From NCBI RefSeq assembly GCF_004340785.1, contig NZ_SLXS01000011.1, positions 1 through 64,000 of the forward strand: a stretch of 64,000 bases of DNA, given 5' to 3'. A program made the translations under genes and the position numbers. Each line of letters starts with the position of its first letter. Position 1 is the first letter of the stretch. Below the pieces are notes generated by a model. That model was not told the DNA's origin and searched no databases. It saw only the letters and a list, made by a program, of their open reading frames with translations. The DNA comes from Tumebacillus sp. BK434. Its GTDB lineage: Bacteria; Bacillota; Bacilli; Tumebacillales; Tumebacillaceae. Below are positions 8,358 to 17,393 of the stretch, one piece after another.

Positions 8358-10277
8358 TTATTCCCGAAGGGCTGCCGCTTCGGCCATCGATGCCTGGATT
8401 TCCTGCATCGCGGCCAGAACCGCATCATCCTTCGGCTGCCAGAGGTAAGTCGGCACGATCGCTTTGAACAGAGCTTTGATCTCCTCCGCCTTGTGCTCCA
8501 CGTCGGGCGCGAACGCCATCGCTTCGAGTCGCTTGATCATGAACTGCAGCTCGTCCCACGAAAAGTCCAGCGGACGCCCGACGAAGATCCGGTTGTGCTT
8601 GGTCTCCTCCGTGCCTTCTTCGTTCGTCAAAATCTCCTCAAACAGCTTCTCGCCCGGACGAATGCCCGTGTAGACGATCGCAATGTCCTCATCCGGCCGG
8701 AATCCGCTCAGCCGAATCAAGTCGCGCGCCAGATCGGCGATGTTCACCGGCTCCCCCATGTCGAGGATGAAGATCTCCCCGCCTTCCGCCAAGGCACCGG
8801 CCTGGATCACCAGCTGCGACGCTTCCGGGATCGTCATAAAGTAGCGCACCATCTCCGGATGCGTCACCGTCACCGGCCCGCCGGCGAGGATCTGGCGCTT
8901 GAAGACCGGGATCACGCTGCCCCGGCTGCCCAGCACGTTGCCAAAGCGCACCGCGACAAACTGCGTCTCGGAGATCCGGTCCAGCCCCTGGATGATCATC
9001 TCCGCCACCCGCTTCGACACGCCCATCACCGATGTCGGATTGACCGCCTTGTCGGACGAGATCATCACAAAGCGGCTCACCCCGTACTCATGCGCGCACT
9101 CGGCGACATTTTTCGTGCCCAAGACGTTGTTCTTGATCGCTTCCTGCGGATTGCGCTCCATCAGCGGCACATGCTTGTGCGCCGCCGCATGAAACACCAC
9201 GCACGGCCGGTACGCGGCAAACACCGCATTCAGCCGCTTGCGGTCTTGAATGTCGGCGATGATCGTCACCAGTGGCAATTGCGGATACTTGCTGCGCAGC
9301 TCCAGCTCGATCTCATAGATCGAGTTCTCCCCATGCCCGAGCAACAGCAGCTGCTGCGGCTCAAACTTGCTGATCTGGCGGCAGAGCTCCGACCCGATCG
9401 AGCCGCCCGCGCCGGTGACCAGCACCACTTGCCCGGCCACGTAGCTCGCCACGCCTTCCAGATCGACCTGCACCGCCTCACGCCCGAGCAAGTCCTCGAC
9501 GCTGACTTCGCGGATCATGTTCACCGACACTTTGCCGGCCACGATGTCAGACACGCGCGGCAACGTTTTGATCTGGCAGGTGGTGCGCTTGCAGATGTCG
9601 AGAATCGCTGCGATCTCCGTCTCCAAGGCTGACGGGATCGCGATCAGGATCTTCTGCACGCCGTATCGCTCCACCGCGTACTGGATCGCTTCCCGGCCGC
9701 CGACGACCGGCAGTCCGAGGATGCGCAGCCCCCGCTTCTTGTGATCGTCATCGATAAACGCCACCGGGTTCAGCGTCGAATAGGGCGACGTCTTCAGCTC
9801 CCGTGCGATCAGCGCCCCGGCGCTGCCTGCACCGACGATCAGCACGCGCGGATGGCTCGGCTCGCTCTTCATCACCGAGTCATGGAAGATCCGCCAGGCC
9901 AGCCGCGACCCGCCTACCCCGAGCACCGTGAGCAGCCAGGACAAGAGCAGGACGGTGCGCGGCACTTTGAACCATTCGAACTGCAAATAAATCATTTGAT
10001 GAATCAGTGCAAAGATCAGCGCGGTCACGATCGTGGCCCGCAAAATCGTTTTCAATTCCCCAATGCTGGCGTACTGCAGCACCGAATGATACATCCGCAT
10101 CAGATAAAAGATGCCCGGCGTCAGCACCGCATGCAAGAGCACCACATACGGGAACGCCGCAAAATACGTCGGCATCACTTGAAAATCGAAGCGCAAAAAA
10201 TATGCCAGCGTCACCGCCATCGCAGCGATGCACACATCAATCGTGCCAAGCGTCACCATTCGCAGGCGATAGTTCAC
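8358..10277 (-). CDS. Membrane-bound UDP-sugar 4,6-dehydratase (EpsC/PglF/CapD family)
   Basis: The 639-residue protein has four N-terminal membrane helices (residues about 10-120), a first Rossmann fold (VLIVGAGSAGALIAREL, near 145) and a second, catalytic short-chain dehydrogenase domain (VLVTGAGGSIGSELCRQI, near 285). The family motif SSDKAVNPTSVMGVSKR carries the active-site Met and Lys. Proteins of this type convert UDP-GlcNAc to the 4-keto-6-deoxy sugar, the first step to bacillosamine. A GTG start follows GGGGGGAGAG. It is the last gene of the operon, next to PglE- and PglD-like genes, which fixes the likely substrate route. Confidence 0.92.
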   Translation of the reverse strand: MNYRLRMVTLGTIDVCIAAMAVTLAYFLRFDFQVMPTYFAAFPYVVLLHAVLTPGIFYLMRMYHSVLQYASIGELKTILRATIVTALIFALIHQMIYLQFEWFKVPRTVLLLSWLLTVLGVGGSRLAWRIFHDSVMKSEPSHPRVLIVGAGSAGALIARELKTSPYSTLNPVAFIDDDHKKRGLRILGLPVVGGREAIQYAVERYGVQKILIAIPSALETEIAAILDICKRTTCQIKTLPRVSDIVAGKVSVNMIREVSVEDLLGREAVQVDLEGVASYVAGQVVLVTGAGGSIGSELCRQISKFEPQQLLLLGHGENSIYEIELELRSKYPQLPLVTIIADIQDRKRLNAVFAAYRPCVVFHAAAHKHVPLMERNPQEAIKNNVLGTKNVAECAHEYGVSRFVMISSDKAVNPTSVMGVSKRVAEMIIQGLDRISETQFVAVRFGNVLGSRGSVIPVFKRQILAGGPVTVTHPEMVRYFMTIPEASQLVIQAGALAEGGEIFILDMGEPVNIADLARDLIRLSGFRPDEDIAIVYTGIRPGEKLFEEILTNEEGTEETKHNRIFVGRPLDFSWDELQFMIKRLEAMAFAPDVEHKAEEIKALFKAIVPTYLWQPKDDAVLAAMQEIQASMAEAAALRE

Positions 10278-10312
10278 CCGACTCTCCCCCCTACTGCACC
10301 CAACGACGGCTG

Positions 10313-11440
10313 TTATTTTACAACCGGCTCTTTTGCATTCGCAATCTCTTCTTTGATCGCCGCGACCACAGCTTCAACTTCTGCTTCGGTCAGGTTGTTA
10401 AAAAACGGGATTGCCAGCGTCTTGTCGGCCACGCGCTCCGTCACCGGGAAGTCGCCGCGCTTATACCCAAAGCGCTCGACATAAAACGGCTGCAGGTGAA
10501 TCGGCGTAAAGTATGGACGGCAGCCGATCCCGCGCTTGCTGAGCCGCTCCATCACCAGATCGCGGTCTACGTCTTCCGCAAAGCGGATCACGTAGACGAA
10601 CCAGCTCATCTTCACGTTGTCCTCCACGTGCGGCACGATCACTTCCGCCACGCCTTGCAGCCGCTCCGTATACATCGCCGCGACCCGGTCGCGCTTCGCC
10701 AGGATCTCGTCGATGCGCTCCAATTGCGCCACGCCAAGCGCTGCGCTCAGCTCGTCCATGCGGAAGTTGTAGCCGAGGCGCACATGCGACAGCCACAGGC
10801 CGTCTTCGCCGCGCCCTTGGTTGCGGATCGAGTGGCAGAGCTCGGCGATCTCGTCGTTGTTGGTGACGATGATGCCACCTTCGCCGGTCGTCATCTGCTT
10901 GTTCGGATAAAACGCAAACACCCCGGCATCGCCGAGGCCCCCGACGCGCTCGCCGTTCCACTCCCCGCCGATCGCTTCACAGGAGTCTTCGATCACCCAC
11001 AGGCCGTATTGCTTCGCCAAGACGCGGATCTCGTCCATGTTCGCCGGCTGGCCAAACACGTGCACCGGCAAAATCGCCTTCGTCTTTGGCGTGATCTTCG
11101 CCTCGATCTGCGTCACGTCGAGGTTGTACGTCTTTTCGTCGATGTCGACAAAAACTGGCACGGCGCGCTCAAACAGAATGCAGTTCGCCGACGCCACGAA
11201 CGAGAACGAGGTGGTGATCACTTCATCGCCTTCGCCGATCCCCATCGCCGCGATCAGCATGTGCAGGCCGCTCGTCCCGCTGTTGCAGGAGATCGCATGC
11301 TTGACGCCCACATAGTCGGCCATCATCTGTTCAAACTGCTTCATCTTCGGCCCGAGCCCCAGAATGCCCGAATCGAGTACTTCCATGACGAGATCTTTCT
11401 CGCGCTGTGTAATATCCGGTCCCGAAAGTGGAATCATCAT
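10313..11440 (-). CDS. PLP-dependent sugar aminotransferase (DegT/DnrJ/EryC1, EpsN/PglE-like)
   Basis: The 375-residue protein is predicted to transfer an amino group, usually from glutamate, to C4 of the 4-keto sugar made by the adjacent dehydratase. The PLP-binding lysine is in AFYPNKQMTTGEGG (about Lys181). SCNSGTSGLHM near residue 55 and EDSCEAIGGEWNG near 155 are family landmarks. Two ATG codons in tandem (11440, 11437) follow GGAGAG; either may start translation. The order PglC-PglD-PglE-PglF equals that of the Campylobacter pgl cluster, and the same enzymes are EpsL/M/N/C in Bacillus subtilis. Confidence 0.93.
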   Translation of the reverse strand: MMIPLSGPDITQREKDLVMEVLDSGILGLGPKMKQFEQMMADYVGVKHAISCNSGTSGLHMLIAAMGIGEGDEVITTSFSFVASANCILFERAVPVFVDIDEKTYNLDVTQIEAKITPKTKAILPVHVFGQPANMDEIRVLAKQYGLWVIEDSCEAIGGEWNGERVGGLGDAGVFAFYPNKQMTTGEGGIIVTNNDEIAELCHSIRNQGRGEDGLWLSHVRLGYNFRMDELSAALGVAQLERIDEILAKRDRVAAMYTERLQGVAEVIVPHVEDNVKMSWFVYVIRFAEDVDRDLVMERLSKRGIGCRPYFTPIHLQPFYVERFGYKRGDFPVTERVADKTLAIPFFNNLTEAEVEAVVAAIKEEIANAKEPVVK

Positions 11441-11449
11441 CGTCTCTCC

Positions 11450-12088
11450 TCAACTGTTCGTTTTGATAACTTTGGCCGGCACGCCCACCGCCGTCACATC
11501 GTCCGGGATGTCCCGCACGACGGCGGCGCCTGCGCCGATCACCGCGCGCGCCCCGATCTTGACCGTCTGAATCACCACAGCGCCGATGCCGACATGAGCC
11601 AGCGCCCCGACTTGCACCGCACCGGCCAGATGGACGCCGGGCGACAGGTGCGCATAGTCCCCGACCGTGCAGTCGTGGTCGACCGTCGCCGCCGTGTTGA
11701 GGATCGTCTGCTGCCCGATCCGGCTGTCCGCGTTGATGATGCATCCGGGCATCACCAGCGTCCCGCTGCCGATCGTCACGCCGCTGCCGAGGATCGCCGA
11801 CGGGTCGATCAGCGTGGCGAACTCCACGCCCCTTGCCGCCAGCTGCCCGGCCACCTTTTGCCGTACGGCGTTGCTGCCGATCCCGATGAAAAAGCGGGTG
11901 TCGCGGTGCGCCTCATACGGGAAATCATCCACCGTGCCCAAGTACGCCCCCTGCGGCGCGGCAGGTTCGCGGTTGTCCAGAAAGCCGAGCAACTCATAGC
12001 CGCTCCGCTTCGCCACATCGGCGACCACTTTGCTGTGGCCGCCCATGCCGATGATGATCAGTTGGCCTTGCTTCGCTTCAACGTTCAC
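11450..12088 (-). CDS. Sugar O/N-acetyltransferase, hexapeptide-repeat (NeuD/PglD/EpsM-like)
   Basis: The 212-residue protein has an N-terminal nucleotide-sugar-binding Rossmann part ([17 protein letters not shown]) and a C-terminal left-handed beta helix of hexapeptide repeats (about residues 95-205), including [21 protein letters not shown] with the family's catalytic histidine. It is expected to acetylate the 4-amino sugar to give UDP-diNAc-bacillosamine using acetyl-CoA. The GTG start at 12088 overlaps the stop of the upstream gene (GTGA) and has AAAGGAG before it. The longer reading frame to 12265 only overlaps that gene and is rejected. Confidence 0.92.
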   Translation of the reverse strand: MNVEAKQGQLIIIGMGGHSKVVADVAKRSGYELLGFLDNREPAAPQGAYLGTVDDFPYEAHRDTRFFIGIGSNAVRQKVAGQLAARGVEFATLIDPSAILGSGVTIGSGTLVMPGCIINADSRIGQQTILNTAATVDHDCTVGDYAHLSPGVHLAGAVQVGALAHVGIGAVVIQTVKIGARAVIGAGAAVVRDIPDDVTAVGVPAKVIKTNS

Positions 12089-12696
12089 GTCGTTTGGCTC
12101 CTTTGGCCCTGCTTGCCTTGAAACTTGGCGATCGTCACATGCCCGGTCTGGTTGATGCCTTCGGAGCGCACCACTTTCCTCAAGGTCATGTACAAGATCT
12201 TCAGATCCAGCCAAAACGACTGGTGATCGACATACCAGACATCGAGCCGGAATTTTTCTTCCCACGAGATCGCGTTGCGCCCGTTGACCTGCGCCCAGCC
12301 GGTGATGCCCGGCTTGACGTGGTGGCGGCGCGCCTGCTCCTCCGTATACAGCGGCAGGTACTCTTTCAGCAGCGGGCGCGGCCCGACCAGCGAGATGTCG
12401 CCTTTCAGCACGTTGAACAGCTGCGGCAGCTCGTCGAGGCTGGTCTTGCGCACCAGCTTGCCAAACGCCGTCAAGCGCACGTCGTCAGGCAGCAGCTCGC
12501 CGTTTTCGTCGCGCTCGTCGGTCATCGAGCGGAACTTGTACAAGGAAAATAGCTTGCCGTGCAGACCCGGACGCTCCTGCTTGAAGATCACCGGCGACCC
12601 GAGCTTTTGCCGGATCAGATACGCCGTGATCAGGATCACAGGCGACAATACCATAAGCAGGACGGCAGACACCGTCAGATCAAATAACCGTTTCAT
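12085..12696 (-). CDS. Initiating phosphoglycosyltransferase (bacterial sugar transferase, PglC/EpsL-like)
   Basis: This 203-residue monotopic membrane enzyme should move a phospho-sugar from UDP to undecaprenyl phosphate and so start each glycan repeat. It has one N-terminal re-entrant hydrophobic segment ([15 protein letters not shown]), the FKQERPG and YKFRSM motifs, the catalytic Asp-Glu in TSLDELPQL (about residues 88-89) and the GPRP and [13 protein letters not shown] signatures. The small-domain size matches PglC rather than the larger WbaP type. Given its neighbours, diNAc-bacillosamine phosphate is the probable donor sugar, an inference from gene order. Confidence 0.93.
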   Translation of the reverse strand: MKRLFDLTVSAVLLMVLSPVILITAYLIRQKLGSPVIFKQERPGLHGKLFSLYKFRSMTDERDENGELLPDDVRLTAFGKLVRKTSLDELPQLFNVLKGDISLVGPRPLLKEYLPLYTEEQARRHHVKPGITGWAQVNGRNAISWEEKFRLDVWYVDHQSFWLDLKILYMTLRKVVRSEGINQTGHVTIAKFQGKQGQRSQTT

Positions 12697-12725
12697 CTAG
12701 ACCCCACCCCATCAGCAACATGACT

Positions 12726-13895
12726 CTAACCCATTCTTCCCTGTGCGGCCGCTTCCGCATAGACCCGCATCATCTCGGAGCGGATGATCGCGATGTCATA
12801 CTGCGCGGCCAGCTCCCGGCTGCGCTGCCCCATTGCCAAGCGCAACGCCGGATCTCTGTATAGTTTGGAAAAAGCGTCTGCGGTCGCACCCGCATCATCC
12901 GGCGCCACGAGATACCCATTCTCGCCGTTATGCACCAGATCGCGGTTGCCCCGCACATCGGTCGCCACGATCGGCAGACCGGCAGCCATCGCTTCCATCA
13001 CGGAGCGCGGCAGCCCTTCTCGTCGCGACAACAGCGTCGCGGCGTCGGCCGCCTGCATCAGGTCGGGGATGTCCAGACGGTACCCGAGGAAGGTCACCGC
13101 CTGGCCGAGCCCCATCGCTTCGACCTGCTGCATGTACGCCTCCTCCGCCTCGCCCGTCCCGACGAGCAGGCAGCGGGCGGCGATGCCTTGCTGCTGCAGC
13201 TGCTGCATCGCGCGGAACAGCTGCCCTTGGTTCTTGTTCGCGTTCAGCTCGGCGACGCAGAGGATCAGCAGTTCGTCCTCCGCAGCGCCAAGCTCCGCGC
13301 GCAGCTTGCTTCGGATGCCGGCTGCCGTCTCCCGGTCAGGCTGGAACTGCGACGTGTCGAGCCCGACGCCCGGCACGTACAGCACGTCGCCGCGCACGGG
13401 AAACGTCTGCGCCCGCGCGTAGTCTTCCCGGTTGATCGTCAGCAGCACGTTGGTCTGCCGCGCCATCAGCCACTCCACCGGCGCAAACAGGAGCCAGTTC
13501 GCTGTTGGCGCCCCTTGGAAAAAGTGGAAGCCGTGCGCCGTGTACAACACGCTTGGCACCCCGGTCAGCCGGGCGGCGATGCGGCCGAGGATCGAAGCGA
13601 CCGGAGTGTGGACATGCACCAGCTCGAATTGTTCCTCGCGAAACGACCTCACGAGCTCGCGCAGCGCCTTGATGTTCTTCGGCTGGAACGGGCTGCGTTC
13701 AAACCGGACATCGTGGCAGATCAGCCCCCGCGCTTCGAGGCGCTCTCTGGCGTAGTCGGGTGAAGCGTAGACGTGCACCTCATAGCCTTGCTCTTGCAGC
13801 CCGGTCAGAAACGGGATGTGAAAGAGTTCAAAATGGCGGTACACCGAGGCCACAAAAGCTGCTTTTTGCTGCGGTGCAGACGTTACAGTCTCCAC
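12726..13895 (-). CDS. GT4 glycosyltransferase (EpsD/PglA-like)
   Basis: The 389-residue protein has the GT-B fold. The N-terminal half contains HVHTPVASILGRIAARLTG and the YTAHGFHFFQGAP motif characteristic of the PglA/EpsD subgroup. The C-terminal donor site includes LSRREGLPRSVMEAMAAGLPIVATDVRGNRD with the EX7E motif. PglA adds the second sugar onto lipid-linked bacillosamine in Campylobacter, which fits its position just upstream of the PglC-like gene. Its start overlaps the end of the dehydrogenase gene by 13 bases, indicating one operon. Confidence 0.92.
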   Translation of the reverse strand: METVTSAPQQKAAFVASVYRHFELFHIPFLTGLQEQGYEVHVYASPDYARERLEARGLICHDVRFERSPFQPKNIKALRELVRSFREEQFELVHVHTPVASILGRIAARLTGVPSVLYTAHGFHFFQGAPTANWLLFAPVEWLMARQTNVLLTINREDYARAQTFPVRGDVLYVPGVGLDTSQFQPDRETAAGIRSKLRAELGAAEDELLILCVAELNANKNQGQLFRAMQQLQQQGIAARCLLVGTGEAEEAYMQQVEAMGLGQAVTFLGYRLDIPDLMQAADAATLLSRREGLPRSVMEAMAAGLPIVATDVRGNRDLVHNGENGYLVAPDDAGATADAFSKLYRDPALRLAMGQRSRELAAQYDIAIIRSEMMRVYAEAAAQGRMG

Positions 13896-15160
13896 AGGAC
13901 AACACCTTCCGGGCAGTCGCGCTGCTCCAGCATGTTTTTCACGTCGACGACGATGCCGGTGCGGTGTTCCAGCAGGTTCTGCACGCCGGTCCAGCCGAGG
14001 TCGCGGTACGCTTGGTGCGGCACGGCGACGACGACCGCGTCGGCCGGGGGCAGCTCGTCCAGCGGAAGCAGCGGCAAGCCGTACTCATGCTGCGCTTCCT
14101 CCGCATCGGCGAGCGCGTCGGTGACGCTGACCTGCACGCCGAACTCGCGCAGCTCTTCGATGATGTCGATGACGCGGGAGTTGCGCAGGTCGGTGACGTT
14201 TTCCTTGAACGTCAGGCCGAGCACAGCAACGCGCGCGCCTTGAATCAGTTTATTCTGCAGCGCCAACTGTTTGACGAGCGAAGTGGCGATAAATTTGCCC
14301 ATCGAGTCGTTGATGCGGCGTCCGGCGAGGATCACCTGCGGGTGGTAGCCGATGCTTTCCGCCTTGTAGGTCAGGTAGTACGGGTCAACGCCGATGCAGT
14401 GCCCGCCGACCAGACCTGGCGTGAAGTTCAGGAAATTCCACTTCGTGCCGGCCGCGGCCAGCACTTCGCTGGTGTCGATCCCGAGGCGGTCGAAGATGAT
14501 CGCCAACTCGTTCATCAAAGCGATGTTCAGGTCGCGCTGCGTGTTTTCGATGACTTTGGCCGCTTCGGCGACTTTGATCGAAGAAGCGCGGTAGACGCCG
14601 GCCTGCACGACCATGCCGTAGGTGTCGGCGACGACTTGCAACGTGTCTTCGTTCATGCCGGAGACGACTTTGACGATGCTGGTGAAGGTATGTTCTTTGT
14701 CGCCCGGGTTGATCCGCTCCGGCGAGTACCCGACAAAAAAGTCGGTGCCGCAGACGAGCCCGGACATCTGCTCCAGGATCGGCACGCAGACTTCTTCGGT
14801 CGTGCCCGGGTAGACGGTCGATTCATAAACGACGATCGTGCCTTTGGACAGATGCTTGCCGACCGTCTCCGATGCTTTGACCAGCGGCGTCAGATCCGGC
14901 TTCTTGGCCTGATCGATCGGCGTCGGCACGGCGACGATGATGAAGTCGCACGCGGACAGGCGCGCCGGATCGGCGGTGTAGTCGATCTGCGTGCGCGCAA
15001 GCTCCGCTGCCGACATTTCGTTGGTGTAGTCAACCCCTTGTTGCAGCGTTTCCACGCGGTGCCGGTTGATGTCAAAGCCGACGACCGGCACCACTTCCCC
15101 AAACGCGGCTGCCACCGGCAAGCCGACATAGCCAAGCCCTACAATCGCGATCTTTCTCAT
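13883..15160 (-). CDS. Nucleotide-sugar 6-dehydrogenase (TviB/WbpO type)
   Basis: The 425-residue NAD-dependent enzyme oxidises C6 of a UDP-hexose to a uronic acid. The N-terminal IVGLGYVGLPVAAAFG binds NAD, and the catalytic cysteine is in VGGHCIGVDPYY (about Cys255). Subfamily features (GFDINRHRVETLQQGVDYTNE, VYESTVYPGTTEE) place it nearer UDP-GlcNAc/GalNAc dehydrogenases such as TviB and WbpO than UDP-glucose dehydrogenase. With the downstream-acting epimerase encoded next to it, it probably supplies UDP-GalNAcA or UDP-GlcNAcA, giving an acidic polymer. Confidence 0.93.
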   Translation of the reverse strand: MRKIAIVGLGYVGLPVAAAFGEVVPVVGFDINRHRVETLQQGVDYTNEMSAAELARTQIDYTADPARLSACDFIIVAVPTPIDQAKKPDLTPLVKASETVGKHLSKGTIVVYESTVYPGTTEEVCVPILEQMSGLVCGTDFFVGYSPERINPGDKEHTFTSIVKVVSGMNEDTLQVVADTYGMVVQAGVYRASSIKVAEAAKVIENTQRDLNIALMNELAIIFDRLGIDTSEVLAAAGTKWNFLNFTPGLVGGHCIGVDPYYLTYKAESIGYHPQVILAGRRINDSMGKFIATSLVKQLALQNKLIQGARVAVLGLTFKENVTDLRNSRVIDIIEELREFGVQVSVTDALADAEEAQHEYGLPLLPLDELPPADAVVVAVPHQAYRDLGWTGVQNLLEHRTGIVVDVKNMLEQRDCPEGVVLWRL

Positions 15161-15161
15161 C

Positions 15162-16184
15162 TCAGTTCACCCCGTAGTAATCTTTGTACCAAGCGACAAA
15201 TTGGCCGATACCTGCTTCGATCGGCGTGGCCGGTTTGAAGTCCACGTCGCGCATCAGGTCATCGACGTTTGCGAACGTCGCGGGGACATCGCCGTCCTGC
15301 AGCGGGAGCAGCTCTTTGATCGCCGTCTTCCCGACCGCTTTTTCGATCGTTTCGATGAAGTAGGACAGCTGCACCGGCGAGTTGTTGCCGATGTTGTAGA
15401 TCTTGTACGGTGCGTACGAGGTGCCCGGATCGGGCGCATCGCCCGACCACTGCGGGTCCGGTTCCGGGATCTTGTGCGTCAGGCGGGCGATCCCTTCGAC
15501 GATGTCATCGACGAACGTAAAGTCGCGCTTCATTTCGCCGTTGTTGAACACTTTGATCGGCTTCCCTTCGAGGATCGCCTTCGTGAACAGGAACAAGGCC
15601 ATGTCCGGACGCCCCCACGGGCCGTAGACGGTGAAGAAGCGCAGCCCCGTCGTCGGCAGCCCGAACAGATTGCTGTAGGTGTGGGCCATCAGCTCGTTCG
15701 ATTTTTTCGTCGCCGCGTACAGGGACAGCGGATGGTCGACGTTTTGATGCACGGAAAACGGCATCTTGGTGTTCGCGCCGTACACAGACGAAGACGATGC
15801 GTAGATCAGATGCTTCACCTTGTGATGGCGGCACCCTTCCAAGATGTTCAGGAAGCCGACCACGTTGGAGTCGATGTAGGCGCGCGGGTTCTCCAGCGAG
15901 TAGCGCACCCCGGCCTGCGCCGCGAGGTTGATCACCGTGTCGAACTCATGCTCAGCAAACGTCCGCTCGACGAGCTCGCGGTCTTCAAGCGATGCCTGCA
16001 CGAAGGTGAAGTTCGGATGATCGTGGAAGCGGGCCAGACGGTCTTTTTTCAACTGCACATCGTAATAGTCGTTCAGGTTGTCGATCCCGACGACCTCTGC
16101 CCCTTCCGACAGCAGGCGGATCGCCAGGTGTGAGCCGATAAAGCCGGCCGCTCCCGTGATCAGCACCTTTTGCGTGTTCCCCAT
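15162..16184 (-). CDS. NAD-dependent uronate 4-epimerase (UDP-GlcA/GlcNAcA epimerase family)
   Basis: The 340-residue extended short-chain dehydrogenase has the cofactor motif [15 protein letters not shown], the Ser of SSSSVYG and the YAATKK catalytic Tyr/Lys pair. [18 protein letters not shown] and [17 protein letters not shown] are hallmarks of UDP-glucuronate 4-epimerases (CapI/LpsL). Because the adjacent dehydrogenase is of the N-acetylhexosamine type, the true substrate may be UDP-GlcNAcA instead. Only one base separates it from the dehydrogenase gene. It acts in the cytosol before sugar transfer. Confidence 0.92.
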   Translation of the reverse strand: MGNTQKVLITGAAGFIGSHLAIRLLSEGAEVVGIDNLNDYYDVQLKKDRLARFHDHPNFTFVQASLEDRELVERTFAEHEFDTVINLAAQAGVRYSLENPRAYIDSNVVGFLNILEGCRHHKVKHLIYASSSSVYGANTKMPFSVHQNVDHPLSLYAATKKSNELMAHTYSNLFGLPTTGLRFFTVYGPWGRPDMALFLFTKAILEGKPIKVFNNGEMKRDFTFVDDIVEGIARLTHKIPEPDPQWSGDAPDPGTSYAPYKIYNIGNNSPVQLSYFIETIEKAVGKTAIKELLPLQDGDVPATFANVDDLMRDVDFKPATPIEAGIGQFVAWYKDYYGVN

Positions 16185-16211
16185 GTTTCTTGCCCCTTTC
16201 CCCCTGCACCT

Positions 16212-17393
16212 CTAGCGGGTGCGCTGCTCGGCCAAACGCCGCAAGCGCGTGTAAAAAGTGGTGCGGCGCTCGCTGAGCAGGTTTGCGTGATATTCTTTCG
16301 CTTTGTGCCAGTTCTGATCGGAGCGCTCCGTGTACAGCTTGGCATCCTGGAGCATTTCGGCGATGCGCTCGGCCAGCGCCCCCGCATCTTCCACCGGCAC
16401 GAGGTCCTCCTGTTCGAGCAGCTCCGGAATCCCGCCGACATTGGTGCCGATGCAGGGCAGGCCCCGCGCCATCGCTTCGATCACCGCACGCGGCAGGCCT
16501 TCGGTGCGCGAAGGCAGGATGAACAGGTCGGAGCGGTCCAGCTCCCGACGCACCGCTTCCGGCCCTGGCAACAGTCCTAAAAAGTCGACCTTGTCCGAAA
16601 GCTCTAACGACGCGGCCACCTCTTCGAACTGCGCCCGGCAGACGCCGTCTCCGGCCAGCACGAGGCGGGCGTTGATACCGCGTGCGCGCAGCTTGTGCAG
16701 GGCTTGTATCTGCACGTCCTGCGCTTTGTACAAAGTCGCCATGCTGCCGGCGTTGAAGATGCGCACTTCCCCGTGCGGCGCTTCGGTGCGCGGCGAGTCG
16801 GCATAGGCGTTGTCGTACAGCTCGATCGACGAGTAGTGCGTGTAAAAAGCGGCCCGGTTCGGATAGCGGCGCTGCAGCGTTTTTTCCGTCACGTAGGAGA
16901 CGCCGTCCGCCTGCTCGCATTGGCGCTTCAAGTTCCAGGTGGTCAGCACCCTGGCCAGCGGGCGGGCGATGCTTTGCACCGTGCCCGGCGCCAGCGAGTC
17001 CCACGGATCACCGACGACTTCGCAGGCGTACGGCTTGTTCGTTTTTTTCACGACGTTCCAGACCAGCGTGCCGATCGCGCCCGGAACGCGAAGCATGACG
17101 GCGTCGCAGGCCTTGACCGCCTTTTTGATCTCTTCTCGCAAGGCGCGGCGCCGTTTGAGATACTGCCACGGTCCCTGATAGTCGGGCAGGCACCAGAACT
17201 CGATGTTCTCGCCGCCGGACAGCTTCCACTTCGGATCGGCCGTCTCGACCTGCTTGACGCGGGCGACGACGAGGACTTCCGGGAAGACCTTGAGGTAGCG
17301 CTGCCAAAACGATGCGTCCGAGACCGAGTCATTCCAGACCCGGCCGTCCGGCGTGCGGTAAAAATGTGCTTCCAGTGCGACTAACAGTTTCAT
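16212..17393 (-). CDS. GT4 glycosyltransferase of the polysaccharide operon
   Basis: The 393-residue GT-B glycosyltransferase has the donor-binding motif LPSRTEGLPRAVIEAMARGLPCIGTNVGGIPELLE (EX7E; quoted in parts: SRTEGLPRAVIEAMARG). Its N-terminus (MKLLVALEAHFYRTPDGRVW) differs from the other GT4 of the cluster, so it should add a different sugar to the lipid-linked repeat. It overlaps the polymerase gene by four bases (ATGA), implying translational coupling. Specificity cannot be read from sequence. Confidence 0.9.
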   Translation of the reverse strand: MKLLVALEAHFYRTPDGRVWNDSVSDASFWQRYLKVFPEVLVVARVKQVETADPKWKLSGGENIEFWCLPDYQGPWQYLKRRRALREEIKKAVKACDAVMLRVPGAIGTLVWNVVKKTNKPYACEVVGDPWDSLAPGTVQSIARPLARVLTTWNLKRQCEQADGVSYVTEKTLQRRYPNRAAFYTHYSSIELYDNAYADSPRTEAPHGEVRIFNAGSMATLYKAQDVQIQALHKLRARGINARLVLAGDGVCRAQFEEVAASLELSDKVDFLGLLPGPEAVRRELDRSDLFILPSRTEGLPRAVIEAMARGLPCIGTNVGGIPELLEQEDLVPVEDAGALAERIAEMLQDAKLYTERSDQNWHKAKEYHANLLSERRTTFYTRLRRLAEQRTR

